From positions 1 through 64,000 of the forward strand of contig JAFQCK010000068.1 in assembly GCA_017416465.1 (NCBI GenBank): a stretch of 64,000 bases of DNA, given 5' to 3'. Origin of the DNA: Lachnospiraceae bacterium (GTDB lineage Bacteria; Bacillota; Clostridia; Lachnospirales; Lachnospiraceae). The translations under genes were made by a program, and so were the position numbers. Position 1 is the first letter of the stretch. Each line of letters begins with the position of its first letter. The notes beneath the pieces are model-generated. The model saw nothing but the letters and a program-made list of their open reading frames with translations. It ran no database searches and was not told where the DNA came from. Shown here one piece after another: positions 35,329 through 43,607 of the stretch.

Positions 35329-37838
35329 AAAATAAAGAAATTACAGTTGTAAAAAGATATATAGAGCAAAAAGAGGATGGTATCCATACAAAAGAAATAT
35401 GGAAAACACCAATATTTTATACAGAAATTATTGCAATTTTTTTGACTATTTATTCTATCTGTAATATCTTTACAACGGCATTTGCTATAGCATTTAATAA
35501 TAGCATTTTATATATAGCTATATTGTTTTATTCAATATGGTTTGTTTTTTATTTTCAAAATGATTTTCTTGTGAAAAAACGATGGATGTTTTTTGCAGTG
35601 ATATGGTTTTCGTTCATTGGAATTTTAATATTTTTATGGAATCCGCTTGTGGGTGGAGGAGCAGAACTTGTTAATCAGGTAATAAATAGGATTAATAGGA
35701 CTTATAATGGTCAGATTGGGTATATTGAAACAAAAAGAGGAAGTATAACTTTTGCTTTGTGCATAATATTGTTTGTCATTACTTGGTTTATTACCAAAGG
35801 CATAGTTGAAAGAAGAGACAGTTATCATCTTCTGTTTGTAGGTTTTCCTATTTTAGTATGTTCCTTGCTAAGTGGAGGTACTATAAATGTTGAAACTATG
35901 TTTATATTATTTTTATGTATTCAACTTATTTTGGTAATTACAGCACTCAGAAAAAGAAGTGCATTTTGGGGTGGTAAAGGAACTACGCAGTATTTAATAA
36001 ATAGAATTATTGACGGGAAAATCAGGTTTAAAATGTTATTAATAATGGGGAGTTTAGTGATTGTATTGTCTTGTGTATCGTTTTATTTCCTGGGAAGGCA
36101 GATAGAAGAGCCTATTAACCGGATTTCTGATAATACAGTAACTATTAAGGCAAAAGGACTACGATTTTTACAAGATATTCTTCCTAAAATATCAGGAGGA
36201 AAGCTGAGCTTTTCGATTGATGGAGTTGGTGGTGGTATATCAGGTGGTGTGCTGGGTGAGTTAGAGGGTACTTATTATGGTAAACAGGAAACTTTAAAGA
36301 TTACATGTACTAAGCTACCGACTGAAACTATGTATCTTAAAGGATTTGTTGGTACTACTTATGAAGGTAACAGATGGAAAGAACGAGATGGTGAAAGATT
36401 TCTTGATGTAGTAAGTAATTGGGAAATTGAAGAAAAGCCTGAGTTGTATATTCAAAATCTTCCATTTTTAAGAATGATGTATGCTATGAATAGCGAAGTT
36501 ATGGAGGGCGAAAAGTATGAGCTTGCCTATCTTACGATAGAATATATGGGTGAGAATAGAAATTATACATATCTTCCGTATAATACTTATCTTGATGAAT
36601 ATTATAATATTGGGACAGGTGATGGTTCTGTAAACCCACAAACACATTATGATAATATTTTTCCGCTTTTTGAAAAGGCACAGTTTGAAGATATTATGGA
36701 AGAGTGGAATAAGAAAGATGATTTGCATGGTGTACTTGATGATGTTGAAATTTCATATAAATATTACGTTATAGGACAAGATACACAGACTGGCAGTGTT
36801 GATTTTAGCGAGCTTGAAAAGTTGTGTGTAGATAAGAAAAAAGAGTGGGATGATAAGTTTAAGTCAGGAATGACTGATGAACAGATTGATGATTTGACAA
36901 AGGAAAAATATGAGGATATAAAGAATTTTGTCAGAAGAACTTTACTTGAACGTTGCAAGTTTGAAGATAAGGCTACGAAAATTCCTGAGGGAAAAGATTT
37001 TATTAATTATTTTATGTTTGAAAGAAAAAAAGGTGATTCAACGGCATTTGCATCAACAGCAGTTATGATGTTCAGAATGTGTGGAATACCGGCAAGATAT
37101 GTTGAAGGGTATGTTGTTCCGACCAATATATTTACAAATACATCTGAGGGAAAATATACAGCAGTACTTCAAGATGATAATGCTCATGCATGGGCTGAAA
37201 TATATGTTCCGGGAATGGGATATACCTATGTTGAAACTACACCGGGATTTGATGGGACGTTAACTAATCTTGAGATGCCTAAGGAAGATGAGAAAGAATC
37301 CGAAAATGTTGAAGAAAATGAAGAAGAGCAAGATAAAGAAGTAACTAAAGAAAAAAAAGGATTTCTTGAGGAAATGTTAACAGAGTTATCAAAAGGAATA
37401 TCTGAAAGACTGGTGCAGATAATAGTGATTTCTTTGATGCTACTTTGTTTTGTGATTTTTAGATATATTTGGCTATTTAGGAATAGAAGAGGATTAATTA
37501 AAGGATATTCAGAAAAAGAAAAAATAAAGATTATTTTTTATAATTTTTATGAGCTTTTGGTGTTTGCAGGATTTGATAAAGATATAGATGTTACAACAAA
37601 AGAATTTGTAGATAAAGTTGCTAATAATTATATGAAAGCTGATAATTGTTTTGAATCAGAAATGACATCAGTGATGAAATATATGCAATTAGTATTAAAT
37701 GCTCATTATGGTTTTGAAAATGCTACTAAAACAGATGTGGATTATTCAAGAGAAATGTATGAAAAGTTGTCTCTAAATGTATATGGACAAGTATCAATAT
37801 GGAAAAAATGTATATTTAAATTCTGGAAGGCATATTAA
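35310..37838 (+). CDS. Transglutaminase-like membrane protein (TgpA type) with Ser at the Cys site
   Basis: An 842-residue protein with about seven membrane helices in residues 25-260, an extracytoplasmic transglutaminase-like domain (about 560-660), an acidic linker, another helix (about 705-725) and a cytoplasmic tail. In the core, KKGDSTAFAS stands where the family usually has G-x-C-x-x-F-A, so the nucleophile position is Ser. RMCGIPARYVEGY, the His in AHAWAEIY and YVETTPG are kept. It may have altered chemistry or act as a binding or structural protein. Substrate unknown. Confidence 0.8.
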   Translation: MGTGNLKNKEITVVKRYIEQKEDGIHTKEIWKTPIFYTEIIAIFLTIYSICNIFTTAFAIAFNNSILYIAILFYSIWFVFYFQNDFLVKKRWMFFAVIWFSFIGILIFLWNPLVGGGAELVNQVINRINRTYNGQIGYIETKRGSITFALCIILFVITWFITKGIVERRDSYHLLFVGFPILVCSLLSGGTINVETMFILFLCIQLILVITALRKRSAFWGGKGTTQYLINRIIDGKIRFKMLLIMGSLVIVLSCVSFYFLGRQIEEPINRISDNTVTIKAKGLRFLQDILPKISGGKLSFSIDGVGGGISGGVLGELEGTYYGKQETLKITCTKLPTETMYLKGFVGTTYEGNRWKERDGERFLDVVSNWEIEEKPELYIQNLPFLRMMYAMNSEVMEGEKYELAYLTIEYMGENRNYTYLPYNTYLDEYYNIGTGDGSVNPQTHYDNIFPLFEKAQFEDIMEEWNKKDDLHGVLDDVEISYKYYVIGQDTQTGSVDFSELEKLCVDKKKEWDDKFKSGMTDEQIDDLTKEKYEDIKNFVRRTLLERCKFEDKATKIPEGKDFINYFMFERKKGDSTAFASTAVMMFRMCGIPARYVEGYVVPTNIFTNTSEGKYTAVLQDDNAHAWAEIYVPGMGYTYVETTPGFDGTLTNLEMPKEDEKESENVEENEEEQDKEVTKEKKGFLEEMLTELSKGISERLVQIIVISLMLLCFVIFRYIWLFRNRRGLIKGYSEKEKIKIIFYNFYELLVFAGFDKDIDVTTKEFVDKVANNYMKADNCFESEMTSVMKYMQLVLNAHYGFENATKTDVDYSREMYEKLSLNVYGQVSIWKKCIFKFWKAY

Positions 37839-37875
37839 ACTGGGTATTAAATATTTTTAGAAAGGATTTATAACT

Positions 37876-38964
37876 ATGCAGGAAAAAAGTAATAAGAAAA
37901 ATACGTTTATAAAAGTATTTGCTGTAGCTTTGTTTTTATGTGGTGTAGCTTTTTTTATGTATCCTTATGCTACAAGGTGGTATGCAGGATATAGAAGTGA
38001 TAAAGTTATGGATTCTTTTGAAAAAGATTTAAAAGAAATGAAAGATTTACTTATAAATAATGAGCTCAAAGGTCAAATTATAGAAGATAGCAATTTGCAA
38101 GATAAAAATGATGAAAACGAAATCATAGCGGGTGAAGATTTAGAAAAAGAAAACTTGAATTCAGATGATTTAAAGAAACTTAATGATTTGAAAAGATTAT
38201 ATAAAGATATGTTACAATATAATGAACGATTATATAAAGATGGGCAGAAAGATTTGAAAGACCCATTTTCTTATGAAGTTCACAGTATTGATTTGACAGA
38301 GTATGGATTTAAAAATAATGTAGTAGGAATTATCAGTATTCCTAAGATTGATGTTAGTATGCCAATGTATTTGGGGGCGAATAAGAGTAATATGACAAAA
38401 GGTGCAGTTACTTTAGGAGAAACCTCTATGCCAACCGGTGGTAAAAATACTAACTGTGTGATAGCGGCTCATAGAGGATATAAAGGAATAAAGATGTTTA
38501 GGGATATTGAGGAGTTGTCAATTGGAGATAGGATAAAAATAACAACAGCATGGGAAGAACTTGAATATGAAGTTACAGAAATAGATATAGTTGAGAAAGA
38601 TGATATTGATAAGGTGTTTATAAGAACTGGAGAAGATATGATAACTTTACTTACCTGTCATCCTTATACTAAGAATACACATAGATATCTTGTTTTTGCT
38701 AAGAGAGTTAAAGGGGATATGGATGAAGGGAATGGTGATGTTGAAAATAATACTATTGAAGGGGAAGAAACAAATATTACAGATACAGAAAATAGTAATA
38801 AAAATATTGGGGATAACGAAAATAATAAAGATAATAGCGGTGAAAAGATAGAAAAGAGCTTTAGTTTGCAAATTTGGTTGGAAAAATATTTGCCAATTAT
38901 TGGTATTGGTGTTATTGTAATTTTAATTATAACAGGTGTAAAATGTAACTATTTAAAAAGATAA
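37876..38964 (+). CDS. Second sortase (class C-like)
   Basis: A 362-residue protein with an N-terminal helix (15-32), a charged insertion (55-110), catalytic His in AAHRGYKG, Cys in TLLTCHPY and Arg in HRYLVFAKR. A Glu/Asn-rich spacer and a C-terminal membrane helix (about 335-355) follow. It closes the operon. It may anchor finished pili or handle the TGD-type surface proteins further on; this is inferred. Confidence 0.85.
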   Translation: MQEKSNKKNTFIKVFAVALFLCGVAFFMYPYATRWYAGYRSDKVMDSFEKDLKEMKDLLINNELKGQIIEDSNLQDKNDENEIIAGEDLEKENLNSDDLKKLNDLKRLYKDMLQYNERLYKDGQKDLKDPFSYEVHSIDLTEYGFKNNVVGIISIPKIDVSMPMYLGANKSNMTKGAVTLGETSMPTGGKNTNCVIAAHRGYKGIKMFRDIEELSIGDRIKITTAWEELEYEVTEIDIVEKDDIDKVFIRTGEDMITLLTCHPYTKNTHRYLVFAKRVKGDMDEGNGDVENNTIEGEETNITDTENSNKNIGDNENNKDNSGEKIEKSFSLQIWLEKYLPIIGIGVIVILIITGVKCNYLKR

Positions 38965-38984
38965 AAATATAAATAAAAAAATAC

Positions 38985-39013
38985 TTTACAAAATCAAGAA
39001 GATGGAGTATTAT
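38985..39013 (+). promoter_or_regulatory. Orphan sigma-A promoter
   Basis: TTTACA, 17-bp spacer, TATTAT, with no gene for the next 360 bases. It would read through the dyad array into a hairpin at 39307. Confidence 0.5.
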
Positions 39014-39192
39014 ATGTGTAAATAATTAAATTAATAGGGCACTTTTGATATTAACATAAATTTATATGTATTATGATTGAATGGTATTTTATGCATAAGT
39101 TTTATTTGTGTAATCGAATTATTTTGTAGGTTTACAAATTAAGACAAATGCATATAATATAAATTAAGAAATCAATTTGATTTCTCCTTTCG

Positions 39193-39304
39193 CAATGTAG
39201 GACAAAAAACATTGCATTTTGTTTCAAAATTGTTTAACAATGTACAACAAAGAACATTGTATTATGACACAAGTTCCTTTCACAATGTAGGACAAAAAAC
39301 ATTG
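39193..39304 (+). repeat. Three 22-bp dyads with exact 45-bp period
   Basis: CAATGT-N10-ACATTG occurs at 39193-39214, 39238-39259 and 39283-39304. Copies 1 and 3 are identical (loop AGGACAAAAA); copy 2 has ACAACAAAGA. The 23-bp spacers are unrelated. Each can form a small hairpin. Three repeats are too few and too short to call CRISPR. Confidence 0.7.
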
Positions 39305-39306
39305 TA

Positions 39307-39338
39307 AGCCCTATATTTTTATATGGGGCTATTTTAGT
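39307..39338 (+). terminator. Hairpin ending the dyad region
   Basis: AGCCC...GGGCT with AT pairs inside, followed by ATTTTAG. With the promoter at 38985 it could bound a non-coding RNA of about 320 nt. Confidence 0.4.
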
Positions 39339-39373
39339 TGCAAAAGTTTAATGAGGAGAGATAATGAAAGAAC

Positions 39374-39622
39374 ATGGGATGTAATACGAATGAGAAGTCT
39401 ATATTTTTTATTAGCGATGTAGTTCCAATTATAGAAAAGTATATTGATAGAGAATATAAGAATAAAAGTAAGTAGATACATATTGTAAAGAATAAGGTGT
39501 TGTTATCAGAATTAGAATATAAATTAAGTAGAATATTGGAATTGGAAAATAGAAAACCTAATTATTTTAGGCAACATATTACAGATGTTAAGAATTGTTT
39601 ATTAGGAGAACTAAGAAAATAA
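39374..39622 (+). pseudogene. Small orf interrupted by an in-frame TAG
   Basis: ATG 39374 opens a frame of 33 codons ending in TAG (39473-39475); the same frame continues for another 48 codons of sensible helical protein to TAA at 39620-39622. A single changed codon would restore an 82-codon gene. No family recognised. Likely a decaying gene. Confidence 0.4.
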
Positions 39623-39741
39623 TAGTAGGATTGTCAAAATCTCCCCCTTGCAATTATCTTCATTAAACTATATAATGGTTGCTAATGATGTTTTAATGTT
39701 CTGCTAATGTTAAAGAAAATAATGAGAGGAAATGTATTGAG

Positions 39742-40092
39742 ATGAAGAGAGTACTATTAATTGGTAGTCCTGATTTAGGAATTGCATTTTTTAAAACAAG
39801 AACTTATACAGATGATATTAAGACTTATGTAATTTCGAATAGAGAAGTTCAGATTCGAATGAATGATAACATAGTTAAAATAGAAGCTGCTAACAAGATT
39901 ATTAAGGAGTTTAGTAAAGAAGAAATAGATATTATTGGTTATAATGAGCCGAAGATATTTATGTTTACTTATGACAATGAAGATTTATTGTTAAAGATTT
40001 TAAGTGATGGTGAGATGAATAAAGGCTTATTTATAGATGATTTTGGAACTTTGATAAAGTTGGAAGATTTTATTGGAAAATTAAATAAATAA
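39742..40092 (+). CDS. Hypothetical protein
   Basis: A 116-residue soluble protein, start ATG with GAGAGGAAATG upstream. The N-terminus MKRVLLIGSPDLGIAFFK looks like a beta strand with a loop; the rest alternates strands and helices with acidic patches. No family recognised. Confidence 0.55.
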   Translation: MKRVLLIGSPDLGIAFFKTRTYTDDIKTYVISNREVQIRMNDNIVKIEAANKIIKEFSKEEIDIIGYNEPKIFMFTYDNEDLLLKILSDGEMNKGLFIDDFGTLIKLEDFIGKLNK

Positions 40093-40123
40093 AAATTTAC
40101 TAAAAAATAGTATAATAAAATAT

Positions 40124-40166
40124 GGCAAATTGGAATACACACATTGGAATTTCGATTTGCCTTTTT
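40124..40166 (+). terminator. Terminator-like hairpin
   Basis: GGCAAAT pairs with ATTTGCC across a 24-base loop region, followed by TTTTT. It separates the hypothetical gene from bioY. Confidence 0.5.
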
Positions 40167-40191
40167 AAGTTTACATATATTGAGGTTGTTT

Positions 40192-40731
40192 ATGAGAGAA
40201 AGTAGTACTATAAAATATACTATGTGTGGATTATTTGTAGCTTTTATCTCTATTTGTTCACAAATAGCTATACATATCGGACCGGTTCCGGTTAGTATGT
40301 CATTACTCGCAATATTTATGGCGGGATTGATTCTCGGAATGAAGTATGGAACACTTTCGGTAATAGTATATATTTTACTTGGAATTACAGGGATACCTGT
40401 TTTTGCAGGTGCAAAGGGAGGATTTGCAGTAATATTAGGTCCAACGGGTGGTTTTCTGATAGGTTATATATTATGTATCTTTATTGTTGGATTTGTGGTA
40501 GAAAGATTTAATAATAAAAAGATATATATTGTGATAGGTATGGTAATTTCAGTTGTTGTATGTTACATACCGGGCGTATTATGGTATTGTTTTATAACAG
40601 GGAATACATTTGAAATGTCATTAAAATTATGTGTAATTCCGTTTATACCGGGAGATGTCATTAAGATTATTATAAGTCTGGCTTTATATTCTAAGATAAG
40701 TAAAAGACTTAATAGTATTATAAAAGCATAA
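40192..40731 (+). CDS. bioY: Biotin transporter substrate-binding component BioY
   Basis: 179 residues from ATG 40192; a longer frame from 40144 runs back through the upstream terminator and is unlikely. Six hydrophobic helices and BioY landmarks: IGPVPVSMSLLAIFMAGLILG, LLGITGIPVFAGAKGGF and ILGPTGGFLIGY. It is the S-component of an ECF-type biotin importer; no EcfA/T genes are adjacent, so it would share a general energising module. Confidence 0.9.
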   Translation: MRESSTIKYTMCGLFVAFISICSQIAIHIGPVPVSMSLLAIFMAGLILGMKYGTLSVIVYILLGITGIPVFAGAKGGFAVILGPTGGFLIGYILCIFIVGFVVERFNNKKIYIVIGMVISVVVCYIPGVLWYCFITGNTFEMSLKLCVIPFIPGDVIKIIISLALYSKISKRLNSIIKA

Positions 40732-40852
40732 ATAAATATTGTTAAATACATTAAATTCTGCTATATTTATTTAGAAACTTTGAGTTACTGGGAAATTATT
40801 TAATATGAACAAAGTAATATTAAATAAAAATATTAATGAAAGGAATATTATT

Positions 40853-42136
40853 ATGGCAACTATTCAGGAAAAAGCAAGAATGATAAAGCTTGACAGTTCT
40901 AAAATGGCTGCAACAAGTATAGAAGATAGAAATAATGCTTTAAAAGCTATAGTTCAGGCTTTATTAGATAACAAAGACAGAATTATAAAGGCTAATGAAG
41001 AAGATATTGATAAAGCAAAGGCAGACGGATTACAGGAAGCTGTTGTAAAAAGACTTAAGTTTGCTGATGAAAAAATAGATGGAGTAATTGAAGGTATAAA
41101 AGACCTTATTAATTTACCTGACCCATTGCAAAAGGTTCAGATGAAAAGGGAATTGGATTCGGATTTATTAATGATTAGGGAAACTTGTCCTATTGGAGTA
41201 ATTGGAGTTATATTTGAATCAAGACCCGATGCGTTGGTTCAGATTGCCACACTTTGTTTAAAAAGTGGAAATTGTCCAATTCTTAAAGGCGGAAGCGAAG
41301 CTCTTAATACCAATAGAGAAGTTTTTGGAATTATATATGAAGCGGCAGTAAAAGCAGGTATGCCGGAAAATTGTATGATGCAGATTGAAGCAAGAGAGGA
41401 TATAAACAGTCTTTTAGAGTGTCACGAATCTGTAGATTTATTAATTCCAAGAGGTTCAAATGCATTTGTACAGTATATTATGAGTAATACAAAGATACCG
41501 GTAATGGGACATGCAGATGGAATTTGTCACATATATGCAGATAAAGATATTGATATTGAAAAGGCTGTAAAAATAATAGTGGATTCAAAGACGCAGTATA
41601 CAGCAGTTTGTAATGCAACAGAGACGCTTTTGGTGCACAAGGATATAGTTGATAAGCTTATGCCGGTATTAAATGAAGCATTAAAAGAAAAGATGGTTGA
41701 AGTAAGAGGAACAGAAGAGATAATGAAGATTGTTGATTGTGTTCCAGCCACAGAAGAAGATTTTTCTACAGAATATCTTGATTTGATTATTTCAATTAAG
41801 ACTGTAGATGATATAGATGAAGCTATTTATCATATTAATAAATATGGCTCACATCATACAGACTGTATAATAACAGAGAATAAAGAAGAAGCATCAAAAT
41901 TTATGCAGTATGTTGATTCGGCGGGAGTATATCACAACTGTTCAACAAGATTTGCTGATGGTTACAGATATGGATTTGGTGCAGAAGTTGGAATCAGTAC
42001 AGGTAAGCTTCATGCAAGAGGACCGGTAGGTCTTGAGGGACTTTGTACTTACAAATATAAATTATTTGGAAATGGCAATATAGTTGATGATTATGCTTCA
42101 GGAAGAAAAAAATTTAATTTTAAAGATATAATGTAG
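40853..42136 (+). CDS. proA: Gamma-glutamyl phosphate reductase
   Basis: 427 residues from ATG 40853 (AAAGGA upstream); an ATG at 40805 lacks a ribosome site. Full-length ProA: NADPH-dependent reduction of gamma-glutamyl phosphate in proline synthesis. Catalytic Cys in AVCNATETLLVH; FESRPDALVQIA, KGGSEALNTN and the C-terminal RFADGYRYGFGAEVGIST are conserved. proB is not adjacent. Confidence 0.95.
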   Translation: MATIQEKARMIKLDSSKMAATSIEDRNNALKAIVQALLDNKDRIIKANEEDIDKAKADGLQEAVVKRLKFADEKIDGVIEGIKDLINLPDPLQKVQMKRELDSDLLMIRETCPIGVIGVIFESRPDALVQIATLCLKSGNCPILKGGSEALNTNREVFGIIYEAAVKAGMPENCMMQIEAREDINSLLECHESVDLLIPRGSNAFVQYIMSNTKIPVMGHADGICHIYADKDIDIEKAVKIIVDSKTQYTAVCNATETLLVHKDIVDKLMPVLNEALKEKMVEVRGTEEIMKIVDCVPATEEDFSTEYLDLIISIKTVDDIDEAIYHINKYGSHHTDCIITENKEEASKFMQYVDSAGVYHNCSTRFADGYRYGFGAEVGISTGKLHARGPVGLEGLCTYKYKLFGNGNIVDDYASGRKKFNFKDIM

Positions 42137-42163
42137 AATTAGTTAATGAAAGGAAGATGTGTT

Positions 42164-42919
42164 ATGAATGATTTTTTTGGAGATGACAACCAATTAGATA
42201 ACTGGGAAAATGATGTTTATGCAGATAACAATCCATTTGGCGGTTATAATATGTCTGTTTCTTACGAAGATACCGAGGCAAAGATAGTTACCAGGTCATT
42301 TTTAGTTATGTTTGTTGCTTTGTTAATTACAGCTTTTACGGCAACAATTGTAACAACGGATATTTATAAAATGAAAGCTATTGCGGATAATTTTGGAATA
42401 ATAGTAATAGCAGAAGTTTTGACTGTGATTTTGAGCTCTGCTTTTATTAAGAACAGAAATGTGATACTGAGTGCAGTAATGTTTAGTTTGTATGCTGTAA
42501 TTAATGGTTTGACTATGTCGTTTATCTTTTTTGCATATGAATTAGGTTCCGTACAAAGTATATTCCTTGTTACAGCCATACTATTTGGAGTTATGTCAGT
42601 AATTGGAATGTTTGCAAGAGTTGATTTATCATCAGTTGGTGGTATTTGTACAATGGCTTTAGTTGGTTTATTGTTAGTATCATTTGCAAATGTACTTTTT
42701 ATTCATGCTACAGGATTAGAATTGGTTATTGACTATTTGGTTGTATTGGTTTTTGTTGGTTTGACTGCTTATGATGCACAGAAATTAAGAGCAGTTGCAT
42801 GCTCGGCAAGCGAGAGTGATGTTAATATTGTTTCGATTTTTTGGGGAATGCAGTTATATCTTGATTTTATTAACTTATTTATAAGGTTGTTATCAATATT
42901 TGGAAATAGGAGGGATTAG
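42164..42919 (+). CDS. BAX inhibitor-1/YccA-family membrane protein
   Basis: 251 residues from ATG 42164 with AGGAAG upstream. A short acidic N-terminus is followed by seven hydrophobic helices. The C-terminal part (GLTAYDAQKLR, FWGMQLYLDFINLFIRLLSIFG) is the Bax1-I signature. Relatives act as pH-sensitive calcium leak channels; the role in bacteria is not settled. Confidence 0.85.
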   Translation: MNDFFGDDNQLDNWENDVYADNNPFGGYNMSVSYEDTEAKIVTRSFLVMFVALLITAFTATIVTTDIYKMKAIADNFGIIVIAEVLTVILSSAFIKNRNVILSAVMFSLYAVINGLTMSFIFFAYELGSVQSIFLVTAILFGVMSVIGMFARVDLSSVGGICTMALVGLLLVSFANVLFIHATGLELVIDYLVVLVFVGLTAYDAQKLRAVACSASESDVNIVSIFWGMQLYLDFINLFIRLLSIFGNRRD

Positions 42920-42930
42920 ATAGAATTATT

Positions 42931-43605
42931 ATGATACTTATATTGATTTCATATATTTTATTATTATTTGATCCTATGCCAAAGAATTTCTATTTTGATT
43001 TGCTTCCGGATTATTTTGGATATGTTTTTATAATAATTGGATATTATAGAATGACTAAGGTATTAAAAGAAAATAAAGAAGCAATTGGAAAGATAAAATA
43101 TGCTGTGCTTGTATCGATAGTAATGTTTATTTTTTCATATGCTTTCTGCTTATTTGGAATGTTTGGAAAATTAAATAATCTTTCAAAAATTTCGGCACTT
43201 GCAATTGATATTGCTTCGGATGTTGGTGAGATTGTATTTATATATTTCTATATTAATATTTTGGAAAAAATTCAGGAAGATAAAACTTATTTCCAAATAA
43301 AAAGTATGAAAATTATTTTATTGATAATAACATTCTGTGACTTATGTATGTATATTTCGTGTACAAAACCGCTTACTTATAGCGTGTTTTTGGTGTTTGA
43401 GTTGATGGCTTCCATGATGTTTATGGCATATTTGTTATCATCTCATATAACCTACAGGAATGTTTTTATAAAGAAGAAAATTATAGTTTCTGCAAATAAT
43501 AATAAAAATATTACAAAAAAAGCTACAGGATACTTTGGACAGAAAAAAGAAACTAATAATTTTAAAAATGTAAAAAATACGAAGAAAATAAAGAAAGGAA
43601 GATGA
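42931..43605 (+). CDS. Hypothetical membrane protein
   Basis: A 224-residue protein with about six hydrophobic helices in residues 1-180 and a Lys/Asn-rich cytoplasmic tail. No family recognised. It lies 11 bases after the Bax1-I gene and its stop falls in the ribosome-site region of the amylase gene, so co-transcription is likely. Confidence 0.6.
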   Translation: MILILISYILLLFDPMPKNFYFDLLPDYFGYVFIIIGYYRMTKVLKENKEAIGKIKYAVLVSIVMFIFSYAFCLFGMFGKLNNLSKISALAIDIASDVGEIVFIYFYINILEKIQEDKTYFQIKSMKIILLIITFCDLCMYISCTKPLTYSVFLVFELMASMMFMAYLLSSHITYRNVFIKKKIIVSANNNKNITKKATGYFGQKKETNNFKNVKNTKKIKKGR

Positions 43606-43607
43606 AA

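Noticed and set aside
39193-39304. CRISPR array
   Set aside because: Only three 22-bp repeats, one of them changed, with 23-bp spacers and no cas genes; typical arrays have longer repeats and spacers.
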